From Morella rubra (Eukaryota; Streptophyta; Magnoliopsida; Fagales; Myricaceae): 64,000 bases of DNA. Position 1 is the stretch's first letter. Every line of letters starts with the position of its first letter. The stretch is from NCBI GenBank assembly GCA_003952965.2, contig CM025856.1:20367351-20431350 (forward strand), read 5' to 3'. The notes beneath the pieces are model-generated. The model worked only from the letters and a program-made list of their open reading frames with translations, was not told the DNA's origin and did no database searches. The translations under genes were made by a program, and so were the position numbers. This document shows positions 25,199 to 37,300 of the stretch, one piece after another.

Positions 25199-25399
25199 TA
25201 TATATGTGGGCATAGTGTGGATTATCTTGCAAATATAAAGGAGAATTGAAGCAAAGCTCAAGCCTCAAGGTACATCATCGCGAAGAAAAAGGACAAGTAG
25301 GAGAAGGAATTAAGAGATTCTTTCTTCTCTTACTAGACAGCTAAAAGTACTAGAGAAGATCAAAAGGACCCTTTAAGCGACCAAGGGAAGGAAGGAAGC
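25199..25399 (+). promoter_or_regulatory. SAUR promoter and leader
   Basis: TATA-like AATATAAAGG at 25231-25240 lies about 165 bp before the ATG at 25400, with an A/G-rich leader between. A second TATATATATG lies at 25197-25206. I saw no clear TGTCTC auxin element in the near promoter. Confidence 0.45.
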
Positions 25400-25759
25400 A
25401 TGAGGAGCGGCATTGTGAAGAAGCTTTTGTGCTGCGGGGCAAAAGGCTTCCCGGCAGAGTCGTCAGACACTGTCCCAGAGGGTCACGTCCGTGTCAACGT
25501 CGGTAAAGACATTGTCTGCAAGTTTGAGATGGAAGCCAATTACCTCAACCATCCTCTGTTTGAGAACCTGCTTCGTCTCTCGGAGGAAGAGTTTGGGTAC
25601 TCCTACGATGGAGCCCTGAGAATAGCCTGCGAGGTAGATCTCTTCCAATACGTTCTACATCTCCTTAAGACCAGTAATCCCTCCGCCCACTACATGGAAC
25701 TCCCCGCTCTCGTTTCCAAGTTCTATAGCGCCAACACCAGACATCTACCAGAAAAATAA
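25400..25759 (+). CDS. SAUR family auxin-responsive protein
   Basis: A small auxin-up RNA protein; SAURs inhibit PP2C.D phosphatases, so raising plasma-membrane H+-ATPase activity and cell expansion (established for Arabidopsis SAUR19-type proteins). It is 119 aa and intronless, as is usual. The core domain spans residues about 27-93: VPEGHVRVNVGKD, then the YLNHPLFENLL and EEFGYSYDGALRIACEVDLF signatures, then the hydrophobic helix YVLHLL. The N-terminus, RSGIVKKLLCCGAKG, has basic residues and two Cys. It is a lone copy, not part of a SAUR tandem array. The near promoter shows no obvious auxin-response element, so the auxin response is unproven. Confidence 0.93.
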   Translation: MRSGIVKKLLCCGAKGFPAESSDTVPEGHVRVNVGKDIVCKFEMEANYLNHPLFENLLRLSEEEFGYSYDGALRIACEVDLFQYVLHLLKTSNPSAHYMELPALVSKFYSANTRHLPEK

Positions 25760-27815
25760 CACGGGTTATACCACAAAGCATTCAATTTGTCTCTCTCTTT
25801 TTTTTTTTTTTTTTTTTTTCCCGTTTGCCTTCCATTTTTGGACTTTCTGTAGGTAGGCAGCCATTGTTTCCATATTCGTGAACATCCACCCTTTAATTGG
25901 TATGTTCTTTGACATTGAATGTAATACTTGAAAGATAATCGTGAGCAAAAGAACAGCAACCGGCTTTCTTTTTCCATTTCCGGCGAATGAAAATTTCCAC
26001 GTTGATGATCATATGCTGCAAAAGGAATGGATCTACTCTTCTTCCATTGAAAGTACTGTTTTCCCTTTTTGTTCTATGCTATACAGAACCGGTTAAATAT
26101 ATCTAGCCATGCGAAGTTTTCTGTTTAATTTTCTTCTGCGAGAACATGCATGGATCTATTCCTTCCCATGTATTTTCTTGCTAAAATGTATGATTTTACC
26201 TAAACGTTGACTCCTGATCATATCCTCTTAAAATTAAAGAATCACTCATATAAGAGATATTATTCTACACAAGTACTTCCTTAAAGTTCATGAGAAGCAA
26301 TGGAGGATCAGTCGGGAGTCAGGCCAGGAGCCCGAACAAACTCACTGTCGGGCTCCCTAACGAACCCGGCTCGCGAGCTCGGTGCACAGCCCAATTAGAT
26401 TGGACCACCTTCTCCTTCCAGAATTTTTATTTTTGTCTATGATGGACTGAATCTAAACATAATTAGAAAAAGAAAACTGGAAAAAATAAATTAAACTACC
26501 TTATGGCCTTGCCCCGAGTCAAAGTAATTCCGAACGTTTCAAAAGATAGAAAACAACATAAAAGGAAATTGTAAATAATCTTCCACGTTCCTAAATTCAA
26601 AAATATTGTTGCTTGTATATGTTATACTATGGGCAGGTTTGCATTTAGGAATTTTTTAAAAAAATTGGTGATGTTGTGAAAATTGAGATAGATTACATTT
26701 TTATTGGGTTATGTGAAAAAGTAGTGAAAATTTCAAAGTATGTTTGAGTGGAGTTAAATTTTTTTTAGAGTTTTATATGAATGGATGAAAAAAATGGAGA
26801 GAGATGATTTGAATAAAATTTTTATGATTATTGTGATGGAAATAGATGGTTTTAAAATTTATTATTATTATTTTCGAAATTAAATTTTTTTTCAAACCCC
26901 TTATTTGGGGTGAAAACTGAAAAAATTAAAAAGATTGAGACAAAAAAAAATTATATTTGCATCTAAGCATTTTTAAAACCTCAAAAATTTCTACAGCGTT
27001 ATTCGTACTCACCAATACCCAATAAAATAATAATAACAAAATAAAAAGGGAAGGGCTTTCTTCCACGGCATCGTCGACATGTTCAGCTTGAATCTTCCTA
27101 AGAACCGGGACCCGCGAACTTTTAATATCATAGGCCACAACATTGCTCGATTTAGAGACAACGATTGCTCAACCCACGGTGCACCGACGGTGCTAGATCT
27201 TTTCTATTCTAACATGTCGTATTTTGTTAAAATTTTAAGGATTGAGAATTAATAAAAAAGTGACAAGAGAAAATAAAAAAATGAAGGGAGAAAATTTTTT
27301 ATAATGACATTAAAATTTTGAAAACAACGGCACCATAATTCAATTGCTATCAAACTTATTATTTTCCTTTAAATTTTTCTGAGTTTTTCTTTCTCGCTTT
27401 CTTTCTTCCTGCACTCACCAGGACACAAGGTATAGAACTTATCATGGGAAGAAGAAAATTGAAATATTGAATAAATAGATAGATTAAGCACATTTAATTA
27501 AGATATTGATTTTACATAATCAATTGTCCCATGACGACGACTTCATCTCCCCCCAATCTTAGCAGATACAGGAAGAAAAGAAATAATTTGGAAGACCACA
27601 AGAATTAAATGAACGAACATAAATCAAATCTCTAAGATGGATGTGTATGATGGTCAGCAGATGAACTCCCAAGTCTTGCTGCCAGAAAGAACCAGAACCA
27701 CAAAGCTAGAATGAATTGAAACGCATAAATATACCTCTAACCCCTAGCTGCGAATAAAAGCTCTTCATCCCCGTAACCCCCCACTATAATTCCTGGCCAA
27801 AAGTAGGCCAACCAA
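25760..27815. other. Intergenic DNA between SAUR and URGT genes
   Basis: It begins with the SAUR 3' UTR, holding a T run at about 25799-25819. 26290-26400 is a short GC-rich island. 26634-26905 looks like a T/G-biased hAT-MITE relative (GGCAGGTTTGCATTTAGG start) but clear inverted ends were not found. 27200-27815 is AT-rich and its right end is probably the URGT 3' UTR. Confidence 0.4.
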
Positions 27816-30650
27816 TCATTTGGAATCGCCAAGTTCAACATCCTTCACGGGAGAATTTTCCATCCCTTCCTTCAAAAGTCTGATCTCCTCCTCTGTCAGG
27901 CTGTTTTTCGGAAGTGGAAGTGCCTTGTTATTTGACTGCTTCTCCAACTCCACAGCCCAACTATAAATTATCATCCCAACAACAGCAAGAACCATCCCCA
28001 TGATGTTCTTGAAAGCCATCTCGGAATCGAAGAGTAGCCACCCCAGTGTGAGGACACACACTGTTTTCATGTGGCCTAAAACCTGGAAGGAAACAGCGGA
28101 AAAGCGTCCAATGCAGAGGTACTGGCTCACATTACAGAATACTGCTAGGGAGCATGAAAGAAGTATGAATATCTGCACATATTAACGACATATTGTTAGG
28201 CACTCTAAAAAAAAAATCCTTTCCAGCGTAAAGTATCTAGAAAGCTGCAATAGGAAAAGGATAAGTTCTTACAAGTGCGCCAGAAGACATTTTATAGGTT
28301 GTTATAAATTTGCCACTAAGGGAGTAGTCAACAAATGGGCCAAGAAGAAGGAGAGAGAGGGCTTGAATCGGGGCTGTCTTACTCAGCAATTCAAAGGATC
28401 CAATTGAGTACTTCTTCTGCAATGAACCTATTGTCTGTTCCAAAGGAAAAAGAACGAGATAAGAAAACCTGAAGTTAAATTAATCTCCACAAAACGTGAA
28501 TGATAGATGTGTCTCTGGATTACAAGACTCATCGCCCAAGAAGAAGTCATTATCATGGATTCCTGGCTTTCATTTAGTTCCTAATTTTTTCAATGCGGTA
28601 CAAAAAAAAAAATTATATTGAGTCCTAACAACTTGCATCAGAAAAGGAAGCATCACTTGTATTCCAAACATAGGTTAGTTCAGTTCCAGACACATTGAAA
28701 AATAACAGGTTTGGCAGGGGCGAAACCCAAATTTCTTCCATTAGATTTCATAGAAAGCTTCTCTCCCCAAATGAAATGTCTACTAAACAATACATGCAGT
28801 CAAAACTTTAAAAATATGTCCCTGCTAATCTCGTATATATTCTTGATCATCTTCTTCTTTTGGGGCTAAGTTAACCTGCGTATTTTCTTGATCATCTTTA
28901 ATTGCAGAAACTACTAGCTAACGAACTCTTACTTCACCTTCATTTCCCAGATTTAAGATAGAATTGTATGGAAGGAAAGCCATACTAAAAGGCTCTGAAC
29001 CTTAATTAATACCTATTCCAGCTCCCTAGGCAAACTATTTGCTCATATGGATTACAGATGAAAAATAAGACCATATTTAATATCAAGCCTTTCCTAGTTG
29101 ATATCTTAGACAAAAAACAATCTTTCTTCTATTGGTAAGTTACATGCACACCTAATTGGTTTTTCATACAAACTCACCTGTCTCCCAGTCGCCATGAGTT
29201 AGAGTTTTCATAACGATCCAAGTCCTAAGCCCACCTCGAATGGCTTGAACACCTGACCTCTAACTTAAAGTCTCACAAAAGCCCTCATAAGATTACATAC
29301 ATTTCGTTGCATCTTCTATGAGGCACCGTCATGCCACCTAAGATTACATACTCTTGATATTCCACCTCTACAGGCTCGAACACCTAAGCCAAAATCTTAA
29401 GTACCTTAGGAAACACTTTAGCCCCCATCATGCCACGACTCAAGTTTTTCAAGGAACTGAACACTTCCAATCTTAGTGCTAGTTATATATTCTCAAGAAT
29501 GTGTGATGATCGGGGTTGGCAGAATTTCAAAAGAGCTAATCCAAAATGAGTGAAAATATGGAAATACTCACAATTTGCTGCAAAGATGTAGACAAAACTG
29601 CAACACAGGCACATATGAAACCCTTGGCATTAACTTTCACATCAGTGACAGTGCAAACCCCCACGCCAATGACAACAACCATAACAGCCATCTTGACTTC
29701 TTTTGAGTACTTCTTGTTGTGAAGTATCCACTCCATCACGCAGACGACTGGAATCATGCTGAGTTTTGAAATCTGAGTCATAGACAATGAGATCATTGGC
29801 GGGAAAAAGGAAGAACGGGCCAAACAGCAACCAAAGTGAGAGAATAATTACTAAACCAAGAGCAATGAGATGATGTACAGTGGTACACAAGAAGTCAAGG
29901 CACCCTTTAGGAAATCGAAATTGCGAAAGGAAATGAGTTAGTAAGTCATACTTGGTAGAATCCGACAGAGTTGAGCATGAGGCTGAAGTTCATCCCTGTG
30001 ATAGACATATTGGCAACAATTGAGAACCAGAAAAGCTCCCACAGAGGAACGTGCTTTGATGCGGAATAGCCAGTAGCATTTGAGACCAGACCAACCAGCG
30101 CGGTTACGGCGAAGTGGAACCCAGTTAAAGTTGTTGCTGAAAAAAGCACAACGAGTGACAGATATCAAACCGCAAGCAATTTTAAGGAGCGAGATAGGAA
30201 AAATCTGAAGCAACTCATCATAACACATTTGCTTGAGGGTAGTCATGAATTTTGAGAACTAAATGCGCAAAATCAAGCAGCAAACCAACTAAGCGTCAAT
30301 TGAAAGAAATAAGGAATCCTCCATAGCAAGCAAACTGGAGATCTAGCGCCAGACTCCGGGAGAAAAGGAATTGAAGTAGATTAAGAAGAGGCAAATACAA
30401 AAGTGCGGGCAATCCAAGAAGAACGCAGGGTGTAAGGTAAGGGGGTGGTGATCTGAGATCTACAATACATTCGAAATTAAGGATTAGGATACAGAGGGAA
30501 AGAGAGAGAGACAAACTAACCGAAACTGAAAGAATAGCCGTTGGCAGACATGAGCTGCTTGTTGGCCATGATAATTCCGACAGAACTAACAACGTTCATG
30601 GCCCAAGCTCCCACATCGGACACTGCCGACATCTTCTTCTCGTTCTCCAT
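27816..30650 (-). CDS. URGT: UDP-rhamnose/UDP-galactose transporter (URGT family)
   Basis: Golgi nucleotide-sugar/triose-phosphate translocator; Arabidopsis URGTs exchange luminal UMP for UDP-Rha/UDP-Gal for rhamnogalacturonan I and galactan synthesis. Exons: 30650-30521, 30136-29952, 29772-29572, 28434-28273, 28172-27816, totalling 344 aa plus stop; every junction keeps phase. Near-invariant family stretches are visible: VSDVGAWAMNVVSSVGIIMA at the N-terminus, TTLTGFHFAVTALVGLVSNA, ISKLSMIPVVCVMEWILH, FELLSKTAPIQALSLL, SAVSFQVLGHMKTVCVLTLG. About ten membrane segments are expected. The C-terminal tail KDVELGDSK matches URGT tails. Which paralogue (URGT1-6) cannot be settled by eye. Intron 3 (28435-29571) contains a SINE-like repeat. 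Confidence 0.95.
29150..29460 (-). repeat. SINE-like or tRNA-promoter-like repeat in URGT intron 3
   Basis: On the minus strand TTGGCTTAGGTGTTCGAGCC resembles a merged Pol III A box/B box, and a diverged second copy (GAGGTCAGGTGTTCAAGCC) lies about 120 bp away with a shared GTAATCTTA..GGGC/GGTGGCATG framework. No clear poly(A) tail or target duplication was found, so the class is tentative. Confidence 0.3.
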
Positions 30651-30760
30651 CTCCCTCCTTCGCTTTTTCTCCCAAATCGCAATTCCTATGCACTTAGGGA
30701 GACGGAGAGAGAAGGAAGCAATTGGAAGATCCCTATATAGGTCGCAGATCTCAAGACAGG
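30651..30760 (-). promoter_or_regulatory. URGT core promoter
   Basis: A palindromic CCTATATAGG TATA box at 30731-30740 lies about 80 bp before the ATG at 30650 on the minus strand, followed by CT-rich leader sequence. Confidence 0.5.
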
Positions 30761-30779
30761 CCACCAAATACTGAGGAAG

Positions 30780-33700
30780 GAAGGAAGAAGAAGGAGGGCG
30801 AGCAGAATTACGTGACAGGATATGGTACCAAATCTGCCCCTTCCTCTTCCTGCCTCTCTACCTTTAATTTAAAATCGAATCTAATTTCCAGACAAACAAA
30901 AAAATATCAAAAAGTATCTTCTGTAGTGTATAAATGCAAGAAGATACCATACACAGAACGGAAGAAAGGAAGCAAGAAGGAAAAAGAGCCGGAGGCAGAG
31001 AGGGAGGGAGGGAGGGACTAGGGGAGGAGGCAGCCAGTCAGGGGATGGAAATTATGGGGGAAAAGTTTCACGGTTTTACTTTCACTTTCACGCCATTCGC
31101 ACCCCAAACGCAGCCAGCGAGAAATAGGCATCTCTCTCTCTCTCTCTCTCCTCTGTTCCCTATCCCTTTCTCTCACTCTTTCCCAAATTCCCAATCCGTC
31201 GGTATCTTTTATTTTCTTCCATCTATAAAAAGAATAAACCGGAAACCTTCCTTAATATCTGCATTAATTTTCTCCCCCATTTTAGTTTTTTATTTTTCAT
31301 CTGGAAAAAGGAAACAAATATAATGTGAAATATATGTCGGTGTCTGTAGGGTACAAAGAGAGCCTAACGCGTCTCGAGAAAGTTACTCACCAGTCTTTTT
31401 TTTTCTTTTTTTTTTTTTAAGCTCGAGGAATTTCATACGACTAATAGTGGGGGTCAACAATTGAGTAGCACTCACATGCCAATTCAACCCATTTGACCCA
31501 CGAGGTCCAATAAACATAATTCCCCAGAAAACTCCAAGAGATAACTACCTATCAATTGATTCCAATTGGTTTGTATATAATTTGTTTGTTTTATTGAGTA
31601 TAACTCATTGGGAAGGAGAAAAGTCCAAAAAAGCAAGCGCGATGGAGTAGTAATTTATTTTCGGGCTAATCATATTAGAAATGGAAATTATTTATGTCAG
31701 GATCTCATTGTCTGCCTACTCGGTTTATATTCGCACCGCTGTCCTTCCCACCCCATCTATAATTTCGTTTGTCTGTTTTTCTCTAGGGCTGGGCGTCTTC
31801 ATTCTTCCAGTCTTGTTTCTGTTGCTATTCTGCGTCTGATTTAAATACGACATGCAACAATTTATGTTCATATACGACAGACAAAACGCCATGCCGTTCG
31901 GTTGTCCCTTGCTGATTCAGTCATATTCGTATATTCTTATTTCCTACGTAAAGCGCTCAATAGATTTTACGTCTGTGGAACCGAAGTCCCCGCGTTTTCT
32001 TATTTTATTGAAGTGGAGGACGAAGAGATACGGGTACTTGAGCACTAAAAAGTCAAATTAATTCGTCTGACCTTAATGAAGAAAAATATCTCAGAAAATT
32101 GGGCGAAATTTCTGGCTTGTCAAACACCAAAGTTTAGACAAAATAAAATCAAAAGTAAAATCCTGTCCTGATCGACCGGAAATGGACAGGGCACTCCCAT
32201 CTGATCAGTCATTTTCTCTTTTTATTTATTTGATAAAGATGTCTAGGCTTTGAAATCCCACCTAATTACATCTGATAGTTCAATGGCTGAAAAAAATGAA
32301 ATTTTCACACCTGAACAAACTATTCAAGTTGAGAAGGACAAACTCATAATGAAATGACAAAAAAAAAATTTCCTACTTAATGCAAAAAAATGTTATAGAG
32401 TTCAATGGCAAATGTTTGCTCGCAATGGCGAAGTTTGAAATTTATCTTTGGGAGGCCAAAATAATATTATGATGTTTATTTTTATTTTTATATTATATGT
32501 TTGCTATAGTAAAATATGAAAAAGTTTTGTATAAATAGAATTCAGATTATGAAAAATATTCTCAAAGATTTGTCTTAAATTAAGAATATATAGCACGTGT
32601 TTATATTAGTTAAAGATTGAGTATGCTGTAATTGTAGAGATAATACAAAATTAGATATAAATAAAAGAGTTTACAAATATTAAAAAAAAGAGAAAACACT
32701 AGTATTCTCTATTTTTACCTTTTACTATTCAAAATTAAAGTTTTAAGAAAAATTATAGAATTTTGAAGATTTAAATTGAATATCAAATTTTTTTAGTCCC
32801 ATCAAATATGTTTTTAAATTTTGTCCAAACTAAAAGTGATAGGTTATTGTTAAATATTCAAGGCCATTATTTTAAATTCCTAAGAGTCTAAGGGGACATT
32901 TTTAAAAATTTTGGAGGAGAAAGGGGGGGAGGGGCGAGAATATATATTGTCAAAAAATAGCATATAGGCAAAGGGGGAGAGGGCAATTTCAAAATCTTTG
33001 AGGGCGATGGCCCCCTCCCCCCTCCCTCCACCACTATGAACAAACCGTACTCAAATTGTATATATAAGTTCCATTACATTGAATCCTACTGCTTGTAAGC
33101 ATACAAGTTCTTAATTTAATTAATACTTAGCAAATATCCAAAGCATATCTTACCCTCCTGTTTGGTCAATATATTTTTCAGTTGAATTAAGTTTATTTGA
33201 ACCCAGTGCACAAAAATTGAGTAAAGCATATTTTTTGATTACCAAAAAAACTAATTATAGTTCAAAGTTTGTCGTGCACTTTCAACCTAGTCAATGCATT
33301 TCCCAATTGAATTAGATTTACATAAACTCGTAATATGTTTTTCTGGTCACCAAAAACAAAAAATCTCATCTACTTAGTTTTTCTTTTAGTATGGAAATCT
33401 GGGCTTCAAACACGTAAAATTTCCTGATCTGATAACTGCTAAATAATCGTTGAATCCATATCTGCCGTAGTTGTGGGTATCAGAATATAAACTTTTATGG
33501 ACATAGTTTTTTGGGCTGAAAATTTGAGAGATTCATCATTTATTCATCATAAATTAATAAATAAATATAAGCATTTATTTAAAATATAAATTATAAAATA
33601 AACATTCAAACAAATTTCATAAGTAATATTTTATTTTGAATCTTTTTTTACATAAAAAAATAAAATAAAACCTGAGATTCCCTAATATGCCGAATCAGGA

Positions 33701-33950
33701 ATGTTGTTATGAAATCAGACGGTACAGAGCAGGAAGGACTAAACTTGATATCTTCTCGGAGCTTGAAAATCAAATTGCTATTTGGGCGAAAGAGAGAAGG
33801 CCTTGCTAGAATTTCGGCGCTGCCGCAGTCTTGGAGCCACTCGTTTTTCTAGGCTTTGATTTCAGATAAGTTATTTTTTTTTCTAAGCTCAGATAAGTTT
33901 AACTAGATAGGTCGAGCGCCACAGATTGGTTTCTCAAAGGAAATACTGGG
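30780..33950. other. Intergenic DNA between URGT and DnaJ10 genes
   Basis: No gene supported. A (CT)n run lies at 31132-31151 and a T-rich tract at 31397-31419. 32430-33050 is AT-rich with a G-rich then C-rich end pair (about 32905-32935 GGGGGG, 33010-33030 CCCCTCCCCCC), resembling a class of short plant repeats. 33160-33330 holds an imperfect direct repeat (GGTCAATATATTTTTCAGTT then AGTCAATGCATTTCCCAATT). Confidence 0.4.
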
Positions 33951-34340
33951 GTTTTTTCTTTTTTTATTTCTGTCTAAAATTAATGGGTGATACATTGATA
34001 TCCAAAATGACGGAACTGCAAAGCAAAATCCCCGAAACTAATTTTTGAACCTGCGAAACCGAAATACAAGAACGACACCCCAGCACAAAAACATCATTCA
34101 CATTAGGTGGCAGCCAATCGCAGCCAGCTGGTGACAATGAAAAGCACTGCCTTCTACAACCATCTCCTCCCCCTATCCATATAAATTATGTTTCTTGTGT
34201 AGATACATTATAGCCTGCCCGTTCAGCCAGAGGTGGAATGTGCTTTCCAGGCACAATCGGCTATTCATACAACCACGACATTGATAGAAGGTATTATACA
34301 TGACAAGCATTTTCACACGTAATATCAAACTTCTCCATCA

Positions 34341-37300
34341 TCAGTCCCTGCCTGTTGAAGAGTGTCTTGGCGCACCCGGCGGTGCTGTTGGCCTTGGGAA
34401 GTTAAAGGTGCATTGTGAGCCTCCAAAGTTGGGAGCCTCCACATAGGGGCTCTAGCACGTCCAATTGGCAAGCAGAGTTGTGGGGGCAACAAGAGGAAAG
34501 ATAATTAAGTGACAGTGAGAAAAGCAAAGATGTACAAAAAGGGATTTTATCTCAGGCATCTTGCAAATTAGCACTATGTCTTTTTGTAAATGTGTTTGTT
34601 CAGTCATAATCTTCCAAATTCAACCAGATTTTCAATGTGTTTGGGGATTGGCAATCACTCTCAGATGCTTGCAGAAGACTCTACCCTAGCCGACCGTCTT
34701 AGTTTTGTATCAGAATAAGTTTAATTCGATGAGAATTGCTTGGTCATTGCTTTTTTATGCGTCCCTTGGTATTGGAGAGTGGAAAAACTACTCCATGAAA
34801 TTCTTCTGAAAAATCCGTAGTTTTTCTAAAGGTACTATAATTTAGTCCATTTTGGAACTTATACCTGTCAGTGTTGAATTGATTCAAAAAGTTAAGGAAT
34901 GGGAAAAAAAGTTACCTGTGATGCATATGCGGAATAAGATGGCTCTTCAGGATTCGAAGATTGTGGTGATGTGCTAGGAGAAGAAGCATCGTAGCTTGTT
35001 TCAGTTCCATTCAATTTATGTACCGTACTATTTAGCATCGGATCACTCTCATTCCCATTGACTGATTTAACCCTCTATATTTATTCCACAATATCTGTTA
35101 GCCATCTGATGAGGGAATTCTCATACTAACCACACGAAACTAAGGAAAAGGCACCAAGAAAATATACCTGGAAGATTCTGCCAAGAGTTTTCAATCCCTT
35201 TGCTCTTGCCCGGAGCTCCTCTTTCTTGGCATTGTTGTCGTGAAGAACCTAAGTAATGTATAGATTAAAAAAACAAACTTCAACCAAGTTTCTGCAGCAG
35301 AGCCAACAGCTGAAAATAACAACAGGGTATAAAACCAACCATCTGACAAACACGGGAAAGTGTAGCTTCAATGTCAGCCACGTTAAGCTTCCACAACGAA
35401 TCAATCATCAATTTTTTATGCGATTGCATGTATTCTTCGAGTTCTTCCTCAGTGTAGTTTCCTTCTGCATTCAGTTGCTTTTTCATGTCCTCCTGTAGTT
35501 GGATCAAAGCAATTGCACCTAGAGCCACCATCAAGAAAAACCAATTAATCATCATATACGAATATTTCTTCAGGTCGTTCACCCTAGACAAAACCACTCA
35601 AGAGAGAGAAGAGAACGAAAGCACAGGCACAAAGCTCATCCACACAGAGCAACCTGTATAAATGCTACCTTGCACTAACAGAGTTATCAATGCATTGTAA
35701 CAAAGCCCAGATCAAGGGTTTCAAGGACAATGATAAATCATAACCAAATAACTATCATAAGTGGACGGAAAGCTACTCTATTGGTTCAACTATGGCCTGA
35801 AGGATCAAGTCCAAGGATACATTTCAAGAGGCCACTACGAAATAGAAAGATATGGCTATGGACAAAAGCTAGCAATATACACCAACCTGTTGCAGCTGTT
35901 ACTTGGGACTTAATGAAATGCCCTTTGTTTCTAAACCATTCTGCAATAAATGGCACACCCAAATATATTGCCTTCTTCCCTAGCTCTTTAGCAGCCTGCC
36001 TTGCATATATATAGCCAATTGTATTCAACATATCAACACCATAAGCTGTAGAAACCAAATGAAATGAATCAGAAAGAGCCCTCTGCAATGCGACACTAAC
36101 TATTAAAGAAAAATGTACTACTATCAAATAATAAGGACAAATGCCAAAATACTCAAATTGAATCGGAAATGTCCAGAAATTGATCTTGTCTATACACTCT
36201 ATGCTGTCGCATGAATGGCATGCTGATGTTAAAAGCTTGCCAGAAAGAACATCATTTCAAATACAACCAACAGGCCAACAATCCAGCATACTTTGACTTA
36301 TCCATCAACTAACCCATTATACACATAACTCACTGACACTAAATAGCGGTAACTGTCTTCATAAGGTCAGTTTTTATGTCTGTGGATATTAATAATGAAA
36401 GGGGCATCTGGCTTTAGTCAATTGATTAAATTCACCACCATACCTAGTTGGCTTGCAATTTGTCAAACTCGCACTATGAACATCAGCTCTAAAATGCCAG
36501 CAGTTACACTAACAAAGCCAACAAAAGAATAAAAGGCAAGGATTACCCGCATTTGACAGCCTTGTCACTTCAGCTTCAGCATGTCTGTTAAACTCCTCTT
36601 TGTTTCCTCGCACATACTGGTTGAGTCGATCTTTCAGTATCTGTGCAAGTTTTTCTTCTCTTTCCTTCTGAACAATCTATTGAAACAGGGAATTTGCAAA
36701 AAATAAAATCCAAATGGAAACAGTGAGTTGCATCTCTAACCCGGATGGGCATAACTTGATCGTGCAATTTTTGTGGTTTCCCCAACCCCCGCCCGCAGGA
36801 GTGGGGGAAGGGGAGGGGGGGGGTACATATTCACACATCACACCGGATATTAACCCGAGGCCTCACCCGCGCACCCCCATAATAGTGGAGGAGATGGGTT
36901 CCTCACCACTTAAATGTGTGATTTGAATAAATGTATACCAGATAAGCATAACTGAAAAATCAAATCTGAAGAAAGAACAAAATCGTCATTAAGAAAAACA
37001 AAAAAGGAAGAAAACATGGATCGTGATGTAACAAGATCACCTTCATGGTGCATAAATAATAAGACAGATCATGAGCATAACACCAATGTAATCAAGCATT
37101 TTACCCAGATTACTGACTAAGAACCACTAGTTTTGAAAGTGATGACGCAAATGCGTTTGGCACCAGTTTTCAGAAGTAGTTTCCAAAACCATTTTACATT
37201 ACACAATTTCACAAACATGTCCTTAATAGTTCTATCACTTTACAAAATTGTCCTCACAATCAAATAATTTTATTGCTTAATTCAAAAATTGAAAGTAATG

